The translations under genes and the position numbers were made by a program. Below are positions 47,122-55,266 of a stretch of 64,000 nucleotides of DNA, piece by piece; the stretch's first letter is position 1, and each line of letters starts with the position of its first letter. The stretch covers positions 1 to 64,000 of the forward strand of contig CAVYYW010000010.1 of the NCBI GenBank assembly GCA_963772845.1, read 5' to 3'. The notes below the pieces were generated by a model. The model saw only the letters and a list, made by a program, of their open reading frames with translations. It ran no database searches and was not told the DNA's origin. This DNA is from CAVYYW01 sp963772845. Lineage in GTDB: Bacteria > Bacillota > Bacilli > Bacillales > Sporolactobacillaceae.

Positions 47122-47557
47122 TCTCGTAATGGATAGACTTACTGTTTTATTTGAATTTTTTACTTTGGCGGGTAAATGATGAGTTTTGGCGCGTAAATGA
47201 ACAGAAATGGCGGGTAAATGATGAGTTTTGGCGTGTAAATGAACAGAAATGGCACGTAAATTCGGTTGGCGAGCAATTATGATGTGAATGGAACCGTTCC
47301 CATTCGCTTAATCTGGTTTTTATGCGCCGATTTTCATGATATATGTGCCGAATTCGCAATATATGTGCCGAATTCGCAATATATGTGCCAAAATCCATGA
47401 TATATGCGCCAAAGTAAAAATTTACCTTTTATCAAAAGCCCAGCAATCATGTCTTTCAAATTAGCACAAGAGCGATTGAGGCAAAAAAGCCTACTTTTTT
47501 GCTTCCGATCCAATTGAGAAGGAAACGAAGTGCCTGGCACTTCGCACCTTATTTCAA
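47122..47557 (+). repeat. 21-bp-unit element C (right flank of ABC exporter)
   Basis: It is the third large copy, same orientation as A and B. Its right arm has one extra 21-base unit (ATATGTGCCGAATTCGCA occurs twice), evidence of unit-number change. Otherwise the centre palindrome and terminal CGAAGTGCC/GGCACTTCG hairpin are conserved. Confidence 0.9.
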
Positions 47558-47677
47558 TTTGAGCTTCGGGAGTTTTCCTAACTCGCTTATTTTCGCCGAA
47601 CCATCGTTCATCATTTGATTATTCGAATCCCACCTATGAAAAACGGCATACCATGAAATAAAATATCATAAATATCA

Positions 47678-47706
47678 TTGACTGGCGTAACAATGTTTAT
47701 TAGAAT
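47678..47706 (+). promoter_or_regulatory. Sigma-A promoter of the PTS operon
   Basis: TTGACT (47678-47683) and TAGAAT (47701-47706) are 17 bases apart. It lies 155 bases upstream of the IIB gene, leaving a leader that contains a cre-like site. Confidence 0.7.
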
Positions 47707-47826
47707 AATAATCAGAATACACGTACAATTTGGTTGAAAAGTAGAGACGCAGTGAATGAAAAGATGACTATTTTCTGAAAAGGGGGCTTGTGCTGCTTTT
47801 CCTCAGCATTTAAGGCATCAAAATTT

Positions 47827-47840
47827 TGTAAGCGCTTTTA
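47827..47840 (+). promoter_or_regulatory. cre-like catabolite response site
   Basis: TGTAAGCGCTTTTA fits the CcpA consensus TGWAANCGNTNWCA except for one of the last two bases. It is downstream of the promoter, a position where CcpA acts as a roadblock, consistent with glucose repression of the PTS. Confidence 0.65.
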
Positions 47841-47861
47841 TACAAGAGAGGTTGGTGTAGG

Positions 47862-48164
47862 ATGAAGGTTTTGATGGTTTGTTCAGGCGGGATGTCAAGT
47901 GCGATCGTGGTTGACGCGATTAAGAAGGAAGCACTGAAACAGAATTTCCCGCTGGAGATTAGAGCAGTGGGTACATCAGAGTTCGAAGAGGAACTTGCAG
48001 GACACGATTTGGCATTAGTGGCTCCGCAGGTTAAGCATCGTCTTAAAACATTTGAAGAGATCGGACGAAACAACCAGGTGCCAGTCGAAGTGATTCAGCC
48101 AATGGGTTATACACCGATTGGTGCGCCGAAGGTCTTAGAGCAAATCAAAGACTATCAGAAATAG
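47862..48164 (+). CDS. PTS lactose/cellobiose-family IIB component
   Basis: The 100-residue cytoplasmic phosphocarrier has the phosphocysteine Cys7 in VLMVCSGGMSS and the P-loop fold of the cellobiose/chitobiose IIB group. It receives phosphate from the IIA encoded at 49516 and passes it to the sugar carried by IIC. It is the first gene of IIB-IIC-IIA, with the IIC gene starting 12 bases on. Regulation by CcpA is likely through the upstream site. Confidence 0.93.
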   Translation: MKVLMVCSGGMSSAIVVDAIKKEALKQNFPLEIRAVGTSEFEEELAGHDLALVAPQVKHRLKTFEEIGRNNQVPVEVIQPMGYTPIGAPKVLEQIKDYQK

Positions 48165-48176
48165 GAGGGGAAATCT

Positions 48177-49493
48177 GTGATAAATCGGTTCTTAATGTGG
48201 ATTGAAAAAGTGTTAATGCCGCCAATGGCAAAAGCTTCTGAGCAAAAGCACCTTAGGGCGATACGTGACGGGGTTATTTCGACATTACCGCTTATTATTA
48301 TCGGGTCCTTTTTCTTAATTATTGCATTCCCACCGATCACGGCATTGGCTGATTTGGTAAAACCGTACACGGCCAATATTTTAATTCCGTTTAGATTGAC
48401 ACTTGGATTAATGTCACTGTATGCCGCCTACGGGATGGGACACAGCTTGGCTAAGTCCTATAAGCTTGATGGCCAGTCAGGCGGGCTGCTTTCGTTAGCA
48501 ACCTTCTTAATGATGACAATCCCTGTGAATGTTGATGCGCTGCTTCCAAAGGATCAGCCGCTTGGCTTTGTTTTACCGATGGGTGACTTGGGTGGCTCCG
48601 GTCTTTTTGTTGCTATTATATCTATGATATTTGCTGTTGAAATGCTTCGTCTGATCAAACATTATAACTGGACCATTAAGATGCCTGAACAAGTACCGGC
48701 ATCTGTGGCGCGGTCGTTTGATTCCTTGATTCCGGCTGCGTTTATTATCGTCATAGCCTGGGTCGTCAGGGTACTTCTCAACGTTGATCTGCATAAAGTG
48801 GTCAACGCCATCTTCTCTCCGCTCGGCCATTTTGCCGGCAATACCTTGATAGGTGCTATTATACCTGTTTTCTTCGTTATGATCCTGTGGGCTGCTGGAG
48901 TACATGGTATGGCTGTCATGGGATCCATATTTCAGCCAATCTGGTTCACCCTGCTCACACAAAATCAGGATGCGGCTGCAGCGGGGCATATGCTGCCTAA
49001 CACCGTTGTCGAGCCTTTCTTTCAATGGTTTGTCTGGATCGGCGGAGCAGGTGCATCGCTTGGTCTTGCTTTGTTAATGGTTTTTTCAAGATCGAAATAT
49101 CTCAAGCAGGTCGGTCGTTTCTCGATCATTCCAGGGCTGTTTAATATTAATGAGCCGCTGATTTTTGGTACGCCGCTTGTCATGAACCCGATTCTCGCGA
49201 TTCCTTTTATTCTGATTCCAGTTGTCTTGACCATTATCACTTATGGTGTTTTCGCACTTGGATGGATAGCGAAAATATCCGTCATCCCGCCTTGGACGCT
49301 TCCTGCTCCGATTGGGGCTTTCTTTGCCACACAAGGTGATTGGCGGGCCATCGTTCTGGCTCTGGTGAACATCGCCATATCTGTTGTTCTGTACTATCCG
49401 TTCTTTAAAATGTATGAAAAGAAAATGCTTGAGCAAGAATCGGCGCAAACATCTAATGATGGCCATAATGAAAATCAGCAGGCGACAGTCTGA
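48177..49493 (+). CDS. PTS lactose/cellobiose-family IIC permease
   Basis: The 438-residue membrane carrier has about ten helices. Family motifs include RDGVISTLPLIIIGSFFLI, GMGHSLAKSYKLD, VHGMAVMGSIFQPIW and the sugar-binding loop FSIIPGLFNINEPLIFGTPL. The conserved NEPLIFG Glu is present. It imports a beta-linked disaccharide with phosphorylation. Cellobiose, chitobiose or a GlcNAc-containing disaccharide are all possible. The start is GTG after AGGAGGGGA. Confidence 0.93.
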   Translation: MINRFLMWIEKVLMPPMAKASEQKHLRAIRDGVISTLPLIIIGSFFLIIAFPPITALADLVKPYTANILIPFRLTLGLMSLYAAYGMGHSLAKSYKLDGQSGGLLSLATFLMMTIPVNVDALLPKDQPLGFVLPMGDLGGSGLFVAIISMIFAVEMLRLIKHYNWTIKMPEQVPASVARSFDSLIPAAFIIVIAWVVRVLLNVDLHKVVNAIFSPLGHFAGNTLIGAIIPVFFVMILWAAGVHGMAVMGSIFQPIWFTLLTQNQDAAAAGHMLPNTVVEPFFQWFVWIGGAGASLGLALLMVFSRSKYLKQVGRFSIIPGLFNINEPLIFGTPLVMNPILAIPFILIPVVLTIITYGVFALGWIAKISVIPPWTLPAPIGAFFATQGDWRAIVLALVNIAISVVLYYPFFKMYEKKMLEQESAQTSNDGHNENQQATV

Positions 49494-49515
49494 ATAAAGT
49501 CTGGAGGAGAGCGCT

Positions 49516-49842
49516 TTGGAACTTGCACAACAGGAAAATGATATATTTGAATTGATCGCACACGGCGGCAATGCGCGAAGCCTGGCTTATGAGGCATTGG
49601 AGGCTGCTGAAGCTTCAGATTTTGAAAAAGCACAGGAAATCATGCAGAATGCACAGGACGAATTGAACCTGGCACATAATACACAAACGAAAATGATCCA
49701 AACTGAGCTGAATGGAACACCGCTTGAGAAGTCACTATTAATGATTCATGCTCAGGATCATTTAATGACAGCAATCAGTGAAAAGAATCTGATTGAAAAA
49801 ATGATTCGCTTGTATCAGCGGATTGAAAAGAAGGGTCCGTAA
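49516..49842 (+). CDS. PTS lactose/cellobiose-family IIA component
   Basis: The 108-residue trimeric helical IIA has the phosphorylated histidine in MIHAQDHLMTA and the conserved HGGNARSLAYEALEAA start. It takes phosphate from HPr. The start is TTG after CTGGAGG. No phosphoglycosidase gene lies in the operon. The next gene overlaps its stop. If the PTS served the downstream amino-sugar operon, MupG could be the hydrolase for its product; this is inference. Confidence 0.92.
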   Translation: MELAQQENDIFELIAHGGNARSLAYEALEAAEASDFEKAQEIMQNAQDELNLAHNTQTKMIQTELNGTPLEKSLLMIHAQDHLMTAISEKNLIEKMIRLYQRIEKKGP

Positions 49843-50126
49843 TGATGCGGTTCATTTACATTATTGCTGTGTTTTTGATTATTTTTGCTGCTGTTAAAAT
49901 ATCGAGATTTTTAATATCCAGGTTTCGTGTGAATCGATGGGTAATCGGTGCGGTTTCACCTTTTGTGTTGATTATTCCGTCATTCATCTTTCCTCATCTT
50001 AATGCAGTTGGGTGGGTCTCTCTCGGTATTATTTTCACTGTGCTATGCGTGATGTTTTTTGAAATATCCCGACTGCAGATTGAGGATAGAAAAATGAAGG
50101 GTGTTATCTATACAGCTAAAAAATAG
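49842..50126 (+). CDS. Small membrane protein after the PTS genes
   Basis: The 94-residue protein has an N-terminal helix, a basic loop (SRFLISRFRVNRW) and two more helices. Its ATG shares a base with the IIA stop (TAATG), so it is translationally coupled. A strong terminator follows. It is likely part of the PTS operon but matches no family I know. Confidence 0.6.
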   Translation: MMRFIYIIAVFLIIFAAVKISRFLISRFRVNRWVIGAVSPFVLIIPSFIFPHLNAVGWVSLGIIFTVLCVMFFEISRLQIEDRKMKGVIYTAKK

Positions 50127-50141
50127 AATGAAAGACGATCC

Positions 50142-50186
50142 GCTAAACAGGGCCGCCTCACGGGTCCTGTTTAGCAGGCTTTTATT
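50142..50186 (+). terminator. Terminator of the PTS operon
   Basis: GCTAAACAGG and CCTGTTTAGC are perfect 10-bp arms around a 14-base loop, followed by a T-rich run. Confidence 0.9.
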
Positions 50187-50211
50187 TTCTACTTTAAGAA
50201 AATATATCTTC

Positions 50212-50372
50212 TCTAAAGCGACATTTATGGCCATCTGAGAGCTAAAAAACAGAAAAAGTGGCTCTAAAGCGGCGTTTATGGCCATCTGAGAGCTAAAAAA
50301 CAGAAAAAGTGGCTCTAAAGCGGCGTTTATGGCCATCTGAGAGCCAAAAAACAGAAATAATAGCTCTAAATG
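50212..50372. repeat. Three-unit 51-bp tandem array
   Basis: CTCTAAAGCG starts units at about 50211, 50262 and 50313, with a partial fourth at 50364. Each has GCGTTTATGGCCATCTGAGA and AGCTAAAAAACAGAAAAAGT. The GAGAGC/GCTCT arms allow a hairpin spanning unit boundaries. Because 51 is a multiple of three, an antisense frame shows a 17-residue repeat, which I consider incidental. Confidence 0.9.
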
Positions 50373-50614
50373 TGGTGTTGAAGAAAGCATGGAAGTTGTA
50401 TCTCGTCTTCAGAGTCAGACACCTCGGGGTCACTTCAGCTTTGCGTTAAAAATAAAAGGAATATTTTCTCGCCGAGTGTCTTGTTCGTCACACAACTCCT
50501 TGACCACTAAAAAGTTTACGATTTTAAAATAAGGATTTTGATATCGTGAAAGATTAGTGATTTTCTAGCCCCTCGATTGATTTAAGCCATCTAGAGGAAT
50601 TCAGGCAACAACAA

Positions 50615-50751
50615 GTTGATTGAAGTGGAGGGCGTGAGCTCCGACGGGACCAGCACGCGTCCGAAGATCCACTTTAGCGCACAAAGAGACCACGCCAACG
50701 TTAGCTGAGGCCGTGCCCGTGGAAAGCGAACAGCCTAGAGCGAAAATCAAC
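50615..50751 (+). repeat. Dispersed GTTGATT element, copy 4
   Basis: It is a complete ~137-bp form: GTTGATTGAAGTGGAGGGCG at the left, GGACCAGCACGCGTCCGAAG in the middle and CGAAAATCAAC at the right. It shares the middle block with copies 1-3. The rest of the 0.9-kb gap before mupG contains a CTTGGC/GCCAAG hairpin near 50977 and no gene. Confidence 0.85.
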
Positions 50752-51034
50752 ACCCACGACTTCACTGGGGGAATTTTTCAGTGGCCACTTTTGGGGTTGA
50801 CATGGTCGCTTGCGCTTTTCTAATAATTTAAGAATGTTTAACTTGATAAAGCAAGAAAGTGGAATAAAGTACGACAAGAGTGTGCCTACGTTTCAGTTTC
50901 ACTCAAACTCCGGCACAAGCCTGCAATGATGGTTACTCAAGCAGCTGGCTCGCAGCTAAGGCTTTCTCCATTCAAGGCTTGGCGAAAAGCCAAGCTATCT
51001 AACAATAAAACGTACATAGAAAGGGTGAGATGAC

Positions 51035-52126
51035 ATGCATAAGTACGGTTTATCTGTCTACCCGAACCATAGTTCCACAGATGATATCATCAATTACTTA
51101 GATTTAGCCAAGCAGTATGGTTTCTCGAGAATTTTCACGTGCCTGTTGTCTGCTGATGGTGATAAAGACCAGATCTTACGAGATTTTAAAAGGGTTATCT
51201 CCCATGCCAATTCATGCGGGATGGAAGTGATCGCAGATATTAATCCACGCGTGTTCGGCGATCTGAATCTTTCCTATAATGACCTTTCGCTGTTCAGTGA
51301 AATGGGGGCGGCGGGGATCCGGCTTGATCTTGGTTTTACAGGACGTGAAGAATCTCTCATGACGTACAACAATCATGGGATTAAGGTCGAGCTGAATATG
51401 AGCAGCGGCACAAAGTATCTCGATAATATCCTGACGTATCTGCCAAATAGGGATCAGTTGATTGGCTGTCATAATTTTTATCCGCAGCGTTTTACAGGCC
51501 TTTCGAGAGAACATTTCATGAAATGCAGCAGGCAGTTTAAGGCTGAGGGGTTAAGAACCGCCGCTTTTGTGACGTCTCATGCTGCTGAGATTGGTCCATG
51601 GCCGATCATGGAAGGCTTACCGACGTTGGAGGAGCACCGTGACCTGCCGATTGACGTTCAGGCTAAGGATCTATTGGCAACCGGCTTGATTGATGATGTG
51701 ATCATTGGAAATGCCTTTGCGAGTGAAGAAGAATTAAAGGCTCTTAGTGAGGTTGATCATCGCCAGCTAACATTCGATGTTGTTCTGGAAGAAGGATTAT
51801 CCGGGCTCGAAAGCAAAATTGTGCTGGAAGAACCGCATTTTAATCGCGGAGATGTGTCGGAATATGTGATCCGATCGACTCAGAGCAGAGTGAAATATCG
51901 TGGTGAAGCCTTCAAGCCTTTCAATACCCGGGAGATCCGCCGTGGTGATCTTATGATTCTGAACGACGACTATTTCCAGTATGCCGGTGAGATGCAGATT
52001 GCCCTGAAGGATATACCGAACGATGGCAAACGAAATGTGGTCGGACGAATCAAAGAGGATGAAATCTTTCTGCTCGGCCAGGTGCTGCCATGGCAAACGT
52101 TTAAGTTGAAACAAAGCCAGGTTTAA
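51035..52126 (+). CDS. mupG: 6-phospho-N-acetylmuramidase MupG (DUF871)
   Basis: The 363-residue DUF871 protein hydrolyses MurNAc-6-P-GlcNAc to MurNAc-6-P and GlcNAc in the cytoplasm, as shown for S. aureus MupG. Family features are a TIM barrel beginning GLSVYPNHSSTDDIINYLDL, the acidic strands VIADINPRVF and IRLDLGF, and the C-terminal cyclophilin-like domain (EYVIRSTQSRVKYRG, RRGDLMILNDDYFQYAGEMQ). It opens the recycling operon. AAGGGTGAG precedes the ATG. Without a MurP-type PTS in the operon, the source of phosphodisaccharide is open. Confidence 0.88.
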   Translation: MHKYGLSVYPNHSSTDDIINYLDLAKQYGFSRIFTCLLSADGDKDQILRDFKRVISHANSCGMEVIADINPRVFGDLNLSYNDLSLFSEMGAAGIRLDLGFTGREESLMTYNNHGIKVELNMSSGTKYLDNILTYLPNRDQLIGCHNFYPQRFTGLSREHFMKCSRQFKAEGLRTAAFVTSHAAEIGPWPIMEGLPTLEEHRDLPIDVQAKDLLATGLIDDVIIGNAFASEEELKALSEVDHRQLTFDVVLEEGLSGLESKIVLEEPHFNRGDVSEYVIRSTQSRVKYRGEAFKPFNTREIRRGDLMILNDDYFQYAGEMQIALKDIPNDGKRNVVGRIKEDEIFLLGQVLPWQTFKLKQSQV

Positions 52127-52143
52127 GAGGGGCGTGGCTATTA

Positions 52144-53319
52144 ATGAGTAAAAAAATTGTCGGCCTAATGTCGGGAACGTCGATTGATGGAATAGATGCC
52201 GCACTTATTGACATAGAGGGCTGCGGGGAAGAAACGGCCTTGATGATCATCAGGACGTGTCAGGTTCCTTTTTCGGAAAAAATAAAGGAAAGAATCCTGC
52301 AAGCATCACATCCGGAATCCTCTGATGTAGCGACACTATGTTCACTCAATGTGGAGCTTGGCTACCTTTATGCTGAAGCGGTAAAGCAGGTCTGCCATGA
52401 TGCCGGCCTATCACTCGATCAGCTTGACCTAATCGGTTCACACGGCCAGACGGTCCAGCACTTACCGGTGTCTGAAAAGGGATTTGTCCGGTCCACGCTG
52501 CAGATTGGAGACCCCTCCATTATTGCTTATGAAACCAAAACACCCGTAATTTCTCAGTTTCGATCGATGGATATGGCCGCCGGTGGAGAAGGGGCGCCGC
52601 TTGTCCCTTATGCGGATTATCTATTGTACCGTCAACCTGATCGAAACGTTGCTCTTCAGAATATTGGAGGCATCGGGAATGTAACCATTCTGCCGGCAGG
52701 AGCAGGGCTTGATAAGGTGACTGCTTCTGACACGGGTCCCGGCAATATGCTGATCGATGCTGCCTGCGAGAGGCTTTTTAACCTGCCGTATGATGAAAAT
52801 GGCAGGATTGCAGCAAAAGGAAACGTGATCAGACCGATGGTTAATCAGCTGATGTCACTCGATTTTTTTGAACAAAAGCCGCCTAAATCCACTGGAAGGG
52901 AAAAATTTGGCGCGTCATTGCTCGATCGCATTCTGAGGACGTGGCAAGACCATCCTTCTGAAGACATCGTGTCATCGCTGACCGCTTTTACTGCAGAAAC
53001 AATCGGTCATTATATGCGGTCATTTATATTAAAGGACATGAAGGTGGACACATTTATTGTGAGCGGCGGTGGAAGCTATAACCATACACTCATGGGAATG
53101 CTGAAGCAGCAGCTTCCGTCTTGTGAGGTGCTCACGCTTGAAGAATTGGGGGAGTCCTCGGATTCAAAAGAAGCCGTCTGTTTCGCTGTGCTGGCCAACG
53201 AGTCTTGGCACGGACAATATGGTAATGTTCAAGGGGCTACAGGAGCAAAAGAACGTGTTATACTCGGCCAGTTCACTCCAGATCCTTACGGACGAAAACC
53301 CTTGATCCAAATGAAGTGA
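52144..53319 (+). CDS. anmK: Anhydro-N-acetylmuramic acid kinase AnmK
   Basis: The 391-residue kinase opens the 1,6-anhydro ring of anhMurNAc with ATP, giving MurNAc-6-P. Motifs are GLMSGTSIDGIDAAL, IGSHGQTVQH, QNIGGIGNVT, SDTGPGNMLIDAACE (catalytic Asp region) and VSGGGSYNHTLM. It lies 17 bases after mupG behind AGAGGGG. Anhydro-sugars are made by lytic transglycosylases, which are less common in Gram-positives, so the pairing with MupG is notable. Its product enters MurQ. Confidence 0.95.
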   Translation: MSKKIVGLMSGTSIDGIDAALIDIEGCGEETALMIIRTCQVPFSEKIKERILQASHPESSDVATLCSLNVELGYLYAEAVKQVCHDAGLSLDQLDLIGSHGQTVQHLPVSEKGFVRSTLQIGDPSIIAYETKTPVISQFRSMDMAAGGEGAPLVPYADYLLYRQPDRNVALQNIGGIGNVTILPAGAGLDKVTASDTGPGNMLIDAACERLFNLPYDENGRIAAKGNVIRPMVNQLMSLDFFEQKPPKSTGREKFGASLLDRILRTWQDHPSEDIVSSLTAFTAETIGHYMRSFILKDMKVDTFIVSGGGSYNHTLMGMLKQQLPSCEVLTLEELGESSDSKEAVCFAVLANESWHGQYGNVQGATGAKERVILGQFTPDPYGRKPLIQMK

Positions 53320-53397
53320 ACCATGTTAACTCTTGTCACGCGTCAAGACGCATGCTGGAAATTTTAAATAAATTCAAGAAAAAGTTGAGGGGAAATC

Positions 53398-54252
53398 ATG
53401 TTAAAGGGCAGCTTAGTCAGTATTCAGGAAGCACTACCTTCATTAAAGCCTTCCGAGCGAAAAGTGGCGGAATATATCCTTCAATATCCTGAAAAGGTGG
53501 TTAATTATTCCGTGCAGAAGCTTGCCTCTTTATCAGAGGTGAGCGAAGCAACGATTGTCAGGTTTTCCCGAACTCTTCAATGCAAAGGATTTCAGGAGCT
53601 GAAGCTGAGAATTGCCTACGATCTGAACGACATTCGTGATCCTCAGGAGTCCTATCAAGAGATTGCGCTGAACGGTGATGTTCGTTCATTGATCCGGTCC
53701 ATTTCTAATAATAATGTGCAGTCTATTAAAGATACGCTTTCGGTGCTTTCTGAGGATGAAACAGAGAAGGCGATTGAAAGCCTCCGTCGGGCAAAGAAAA
53801 TCGCGATTTTCGGCATCGGGGCTTCCGGTATTATTGCAGAGGATTTTAAGCAGAAGCTGACACGAGTCGGCCGTTGGAGCGAGGCAGGGTTCGGCTTTGA
53901 TGATCAGGCAACCATCAGTGCTAATTTGGAGGATTGTGATACGGTGCTCTGCATCTCGAATTCAGGTCAAACCGAGGATATTGTCCGTTCTGTAACCATT
54001 GCGAAGCGGAATGGCGCGGCAATTATTTCTTTAACTAAGTATGGAGATAACCCGGTGTCGAGGCTTGCTGATATCAAGCTTTACGCAAGTGCTATGGAGA
54101 AAACGATTCGAAGCGGGGCGATGAGCTCCCGGATCTCAATGCTGAATATTATTGATATTTTATACATTGGTATTATTAGTGAGAATTATCAGGAAAGCAT
54201 TGCGAAGCTTGAGAAAACGAGAAAAGCTGTTGGGAAATCAAAGCCAAGCTGA
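53398..54252 (+). CDS. murR: RpiR-family regulator of the recycling operon (MurR-like)
   Basis: The 284-residue protein has an N-terminal RpiR helix-turn-helix (LKPSERKVAEYILQYPEKVV, LASLSEVSEATIVRFSRTLQ) and a C-terminal SIS sugar-phosphate domain (IFGIGASGIIAEDF, CISNSGQTEDIVRSVTIAKR). MurR in other bacteria represses mur catabolic genes and responds to MurNAc-6-P. Its place between anmK and the kinase gene supports that role here. TTGAGGGGA precedes the ATG. Confidence 0.88.
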   Translation: MLKGSLVSIQEALPSLKPSERKVAEYILQYPEKVVNYSVQKLASLSEVSEATIVRFSRTLQCKGFQELKLRIAYDLNDIRDPQESYQEIALNGDVRSLIRSISNNNVQSIKDTLSVLSEDETEKAIESLRRAKKIAIFGIGASGIIAEDFKQKLTRVGRWSEAGFGFDDQATISANLEDCDTVLCISNSGQTEDIVRSVTIAKRNGAAIISLTKYGDNPVSRLADIKLYASAMEKTIRSGAMSSRISMLNIIDILYIGIISENYQESIAKLEKTRKAVGKSKPS

Positions 54253-54273
54253 TCAATTGAGGATGTGCAGATC

Positions 54274-55266
54274 ATGCAAGAGAACAAAAGGTACATCGGA
54301 ATAGATGGAGGCGGGACGAAGACCGTCTGTATTCTATCAGATGAAAACGGGAGGATTTTGGCGAAAGCCACAGGTGAATCCAGCAACATGCAAGCAAATT
54401 CGCTCAGTCACGTCGGTCGCGTCCTTCAGAACCTGGTGGCCAGAGTGCTTGCAGACAGCGGTTCATCCATAGAGCAGATTCACTCGGCTACTATTGCTTT
54501 AGCGGGTTGTGACCGTCCTGCAGATAAGGTAGCCCTTAGCCCAGTGATCCATTCATTTCTACCAGAAAAGGTGCTTATGCACATACAAAATGATGCGCTG
54601 GCTGCATTGGCAGCTGGGACATGCGGTGGTCCCGGTATGATTCTTATTGCCGGAACCGGTTCCATTGTATATTCGCTGACCGCTTCAGGAGAGATGGCGC
54701 GGACTGGCGGCTGGGGTTACCTGCTTGGTGATGAGGGCAGTGGTTACGCCATTGGCAGGGCGGGTATTTCTGCAGTTTTAAAAGCGTTCGACGGGACCGG
54801 TCAGGCTACAAAGATGACAGATTTAGCGATCCAGGCATGGTCCTTAAATACACCGGCCGATATCGTCCCTTTTATATACAGAGAGGGCGAAGCGAAGCAT
54901 AAGATCGCCTCTTTTTCAAAAATCGTTTTCACTGCTGCTAAAAGCAGTGATGCAGTTGCCAGAGGCATTATTGACGATGCGGTTGACGAACTTTGTCACC
55001 TTGTGGAAAGCGGGCGCGGGAAAGCAAATCTGCCGCCAGACACCCCGATTGTGATTGGCGGGGGTCTGTTCAGCGAACCCTTTTTCAAAACAAAATTCAT
55101 AGAAACCTTAGAAAACATCGATGTCGTCCATCCATCCCTGCCTCCCGTTACCGGTGCTTTGTTAACGGCGATGATGCGTGCAGGGCTCCTGGTAACCGAT
55201 AAGATAAAAACAACACTTCAGCAAAGCTGGAATAAGATTGAGAAAGGAGATGGCGCACGTGGATAA
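54274..55266 (+). CDS. BadF/BadG-family amino-sugar kinase (GlcNAc/MurNAc kinase type)
   Basis: The ~330-residue kinase of the ASKHA fold has the phosphate-1 loop YIGIDGGGTKTVCIL, phosphate-2 IAGTGSIVY and GYAIGRAGISAVLKAF, and adenosine motif IVIGGGLFSEPFF. This is the family of N-acetylglucosamine kinase and Clostridium MurK, which phosphorylates both MurNAc and GlcNAc at C6. MupG releases GlcNAc, which such a kinase would trap. I prefer the ATG at 54274; GTG at 54265 is possible. Its stop overlaps the murQ start. Confidence 0.85.
   Translation: MQENKRYIGIDGGGTKTVCILSDENGRILAKATGESSNMQANSLSHVGRVLQNLVARVLADSGSSIEQIHSATIALAGCDRPADKVALSPVIHSFLPEKVLMHIQNDALAALAAGTCGGPGMILIAGTGSIVYSLTASGEMARTGGWGYLLGDEGSGYAIGRAGISAVLKAFDGTGQATKMTDLAIQAWSLNTPADIVPFIYREGEAKHKIASFSKIVFTAAKSSDAVARGIIDDAVDELCHLVESGRGKANLPPDTPIVIGGGLFSEPFFKTKFIETLENIDVVHPSLPPVTGALLTAMMRAGLLVTDKIKTTLQQSWNKIEKGDGARG

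Noticed and set aside
50043..50390. Minus-strand protein with 17-residue repeats
   Set aside because: It arises because the 51-bp tandem unit is divisible by three. It has no ribosome site and overlaps a terminator and the end of a real gene.
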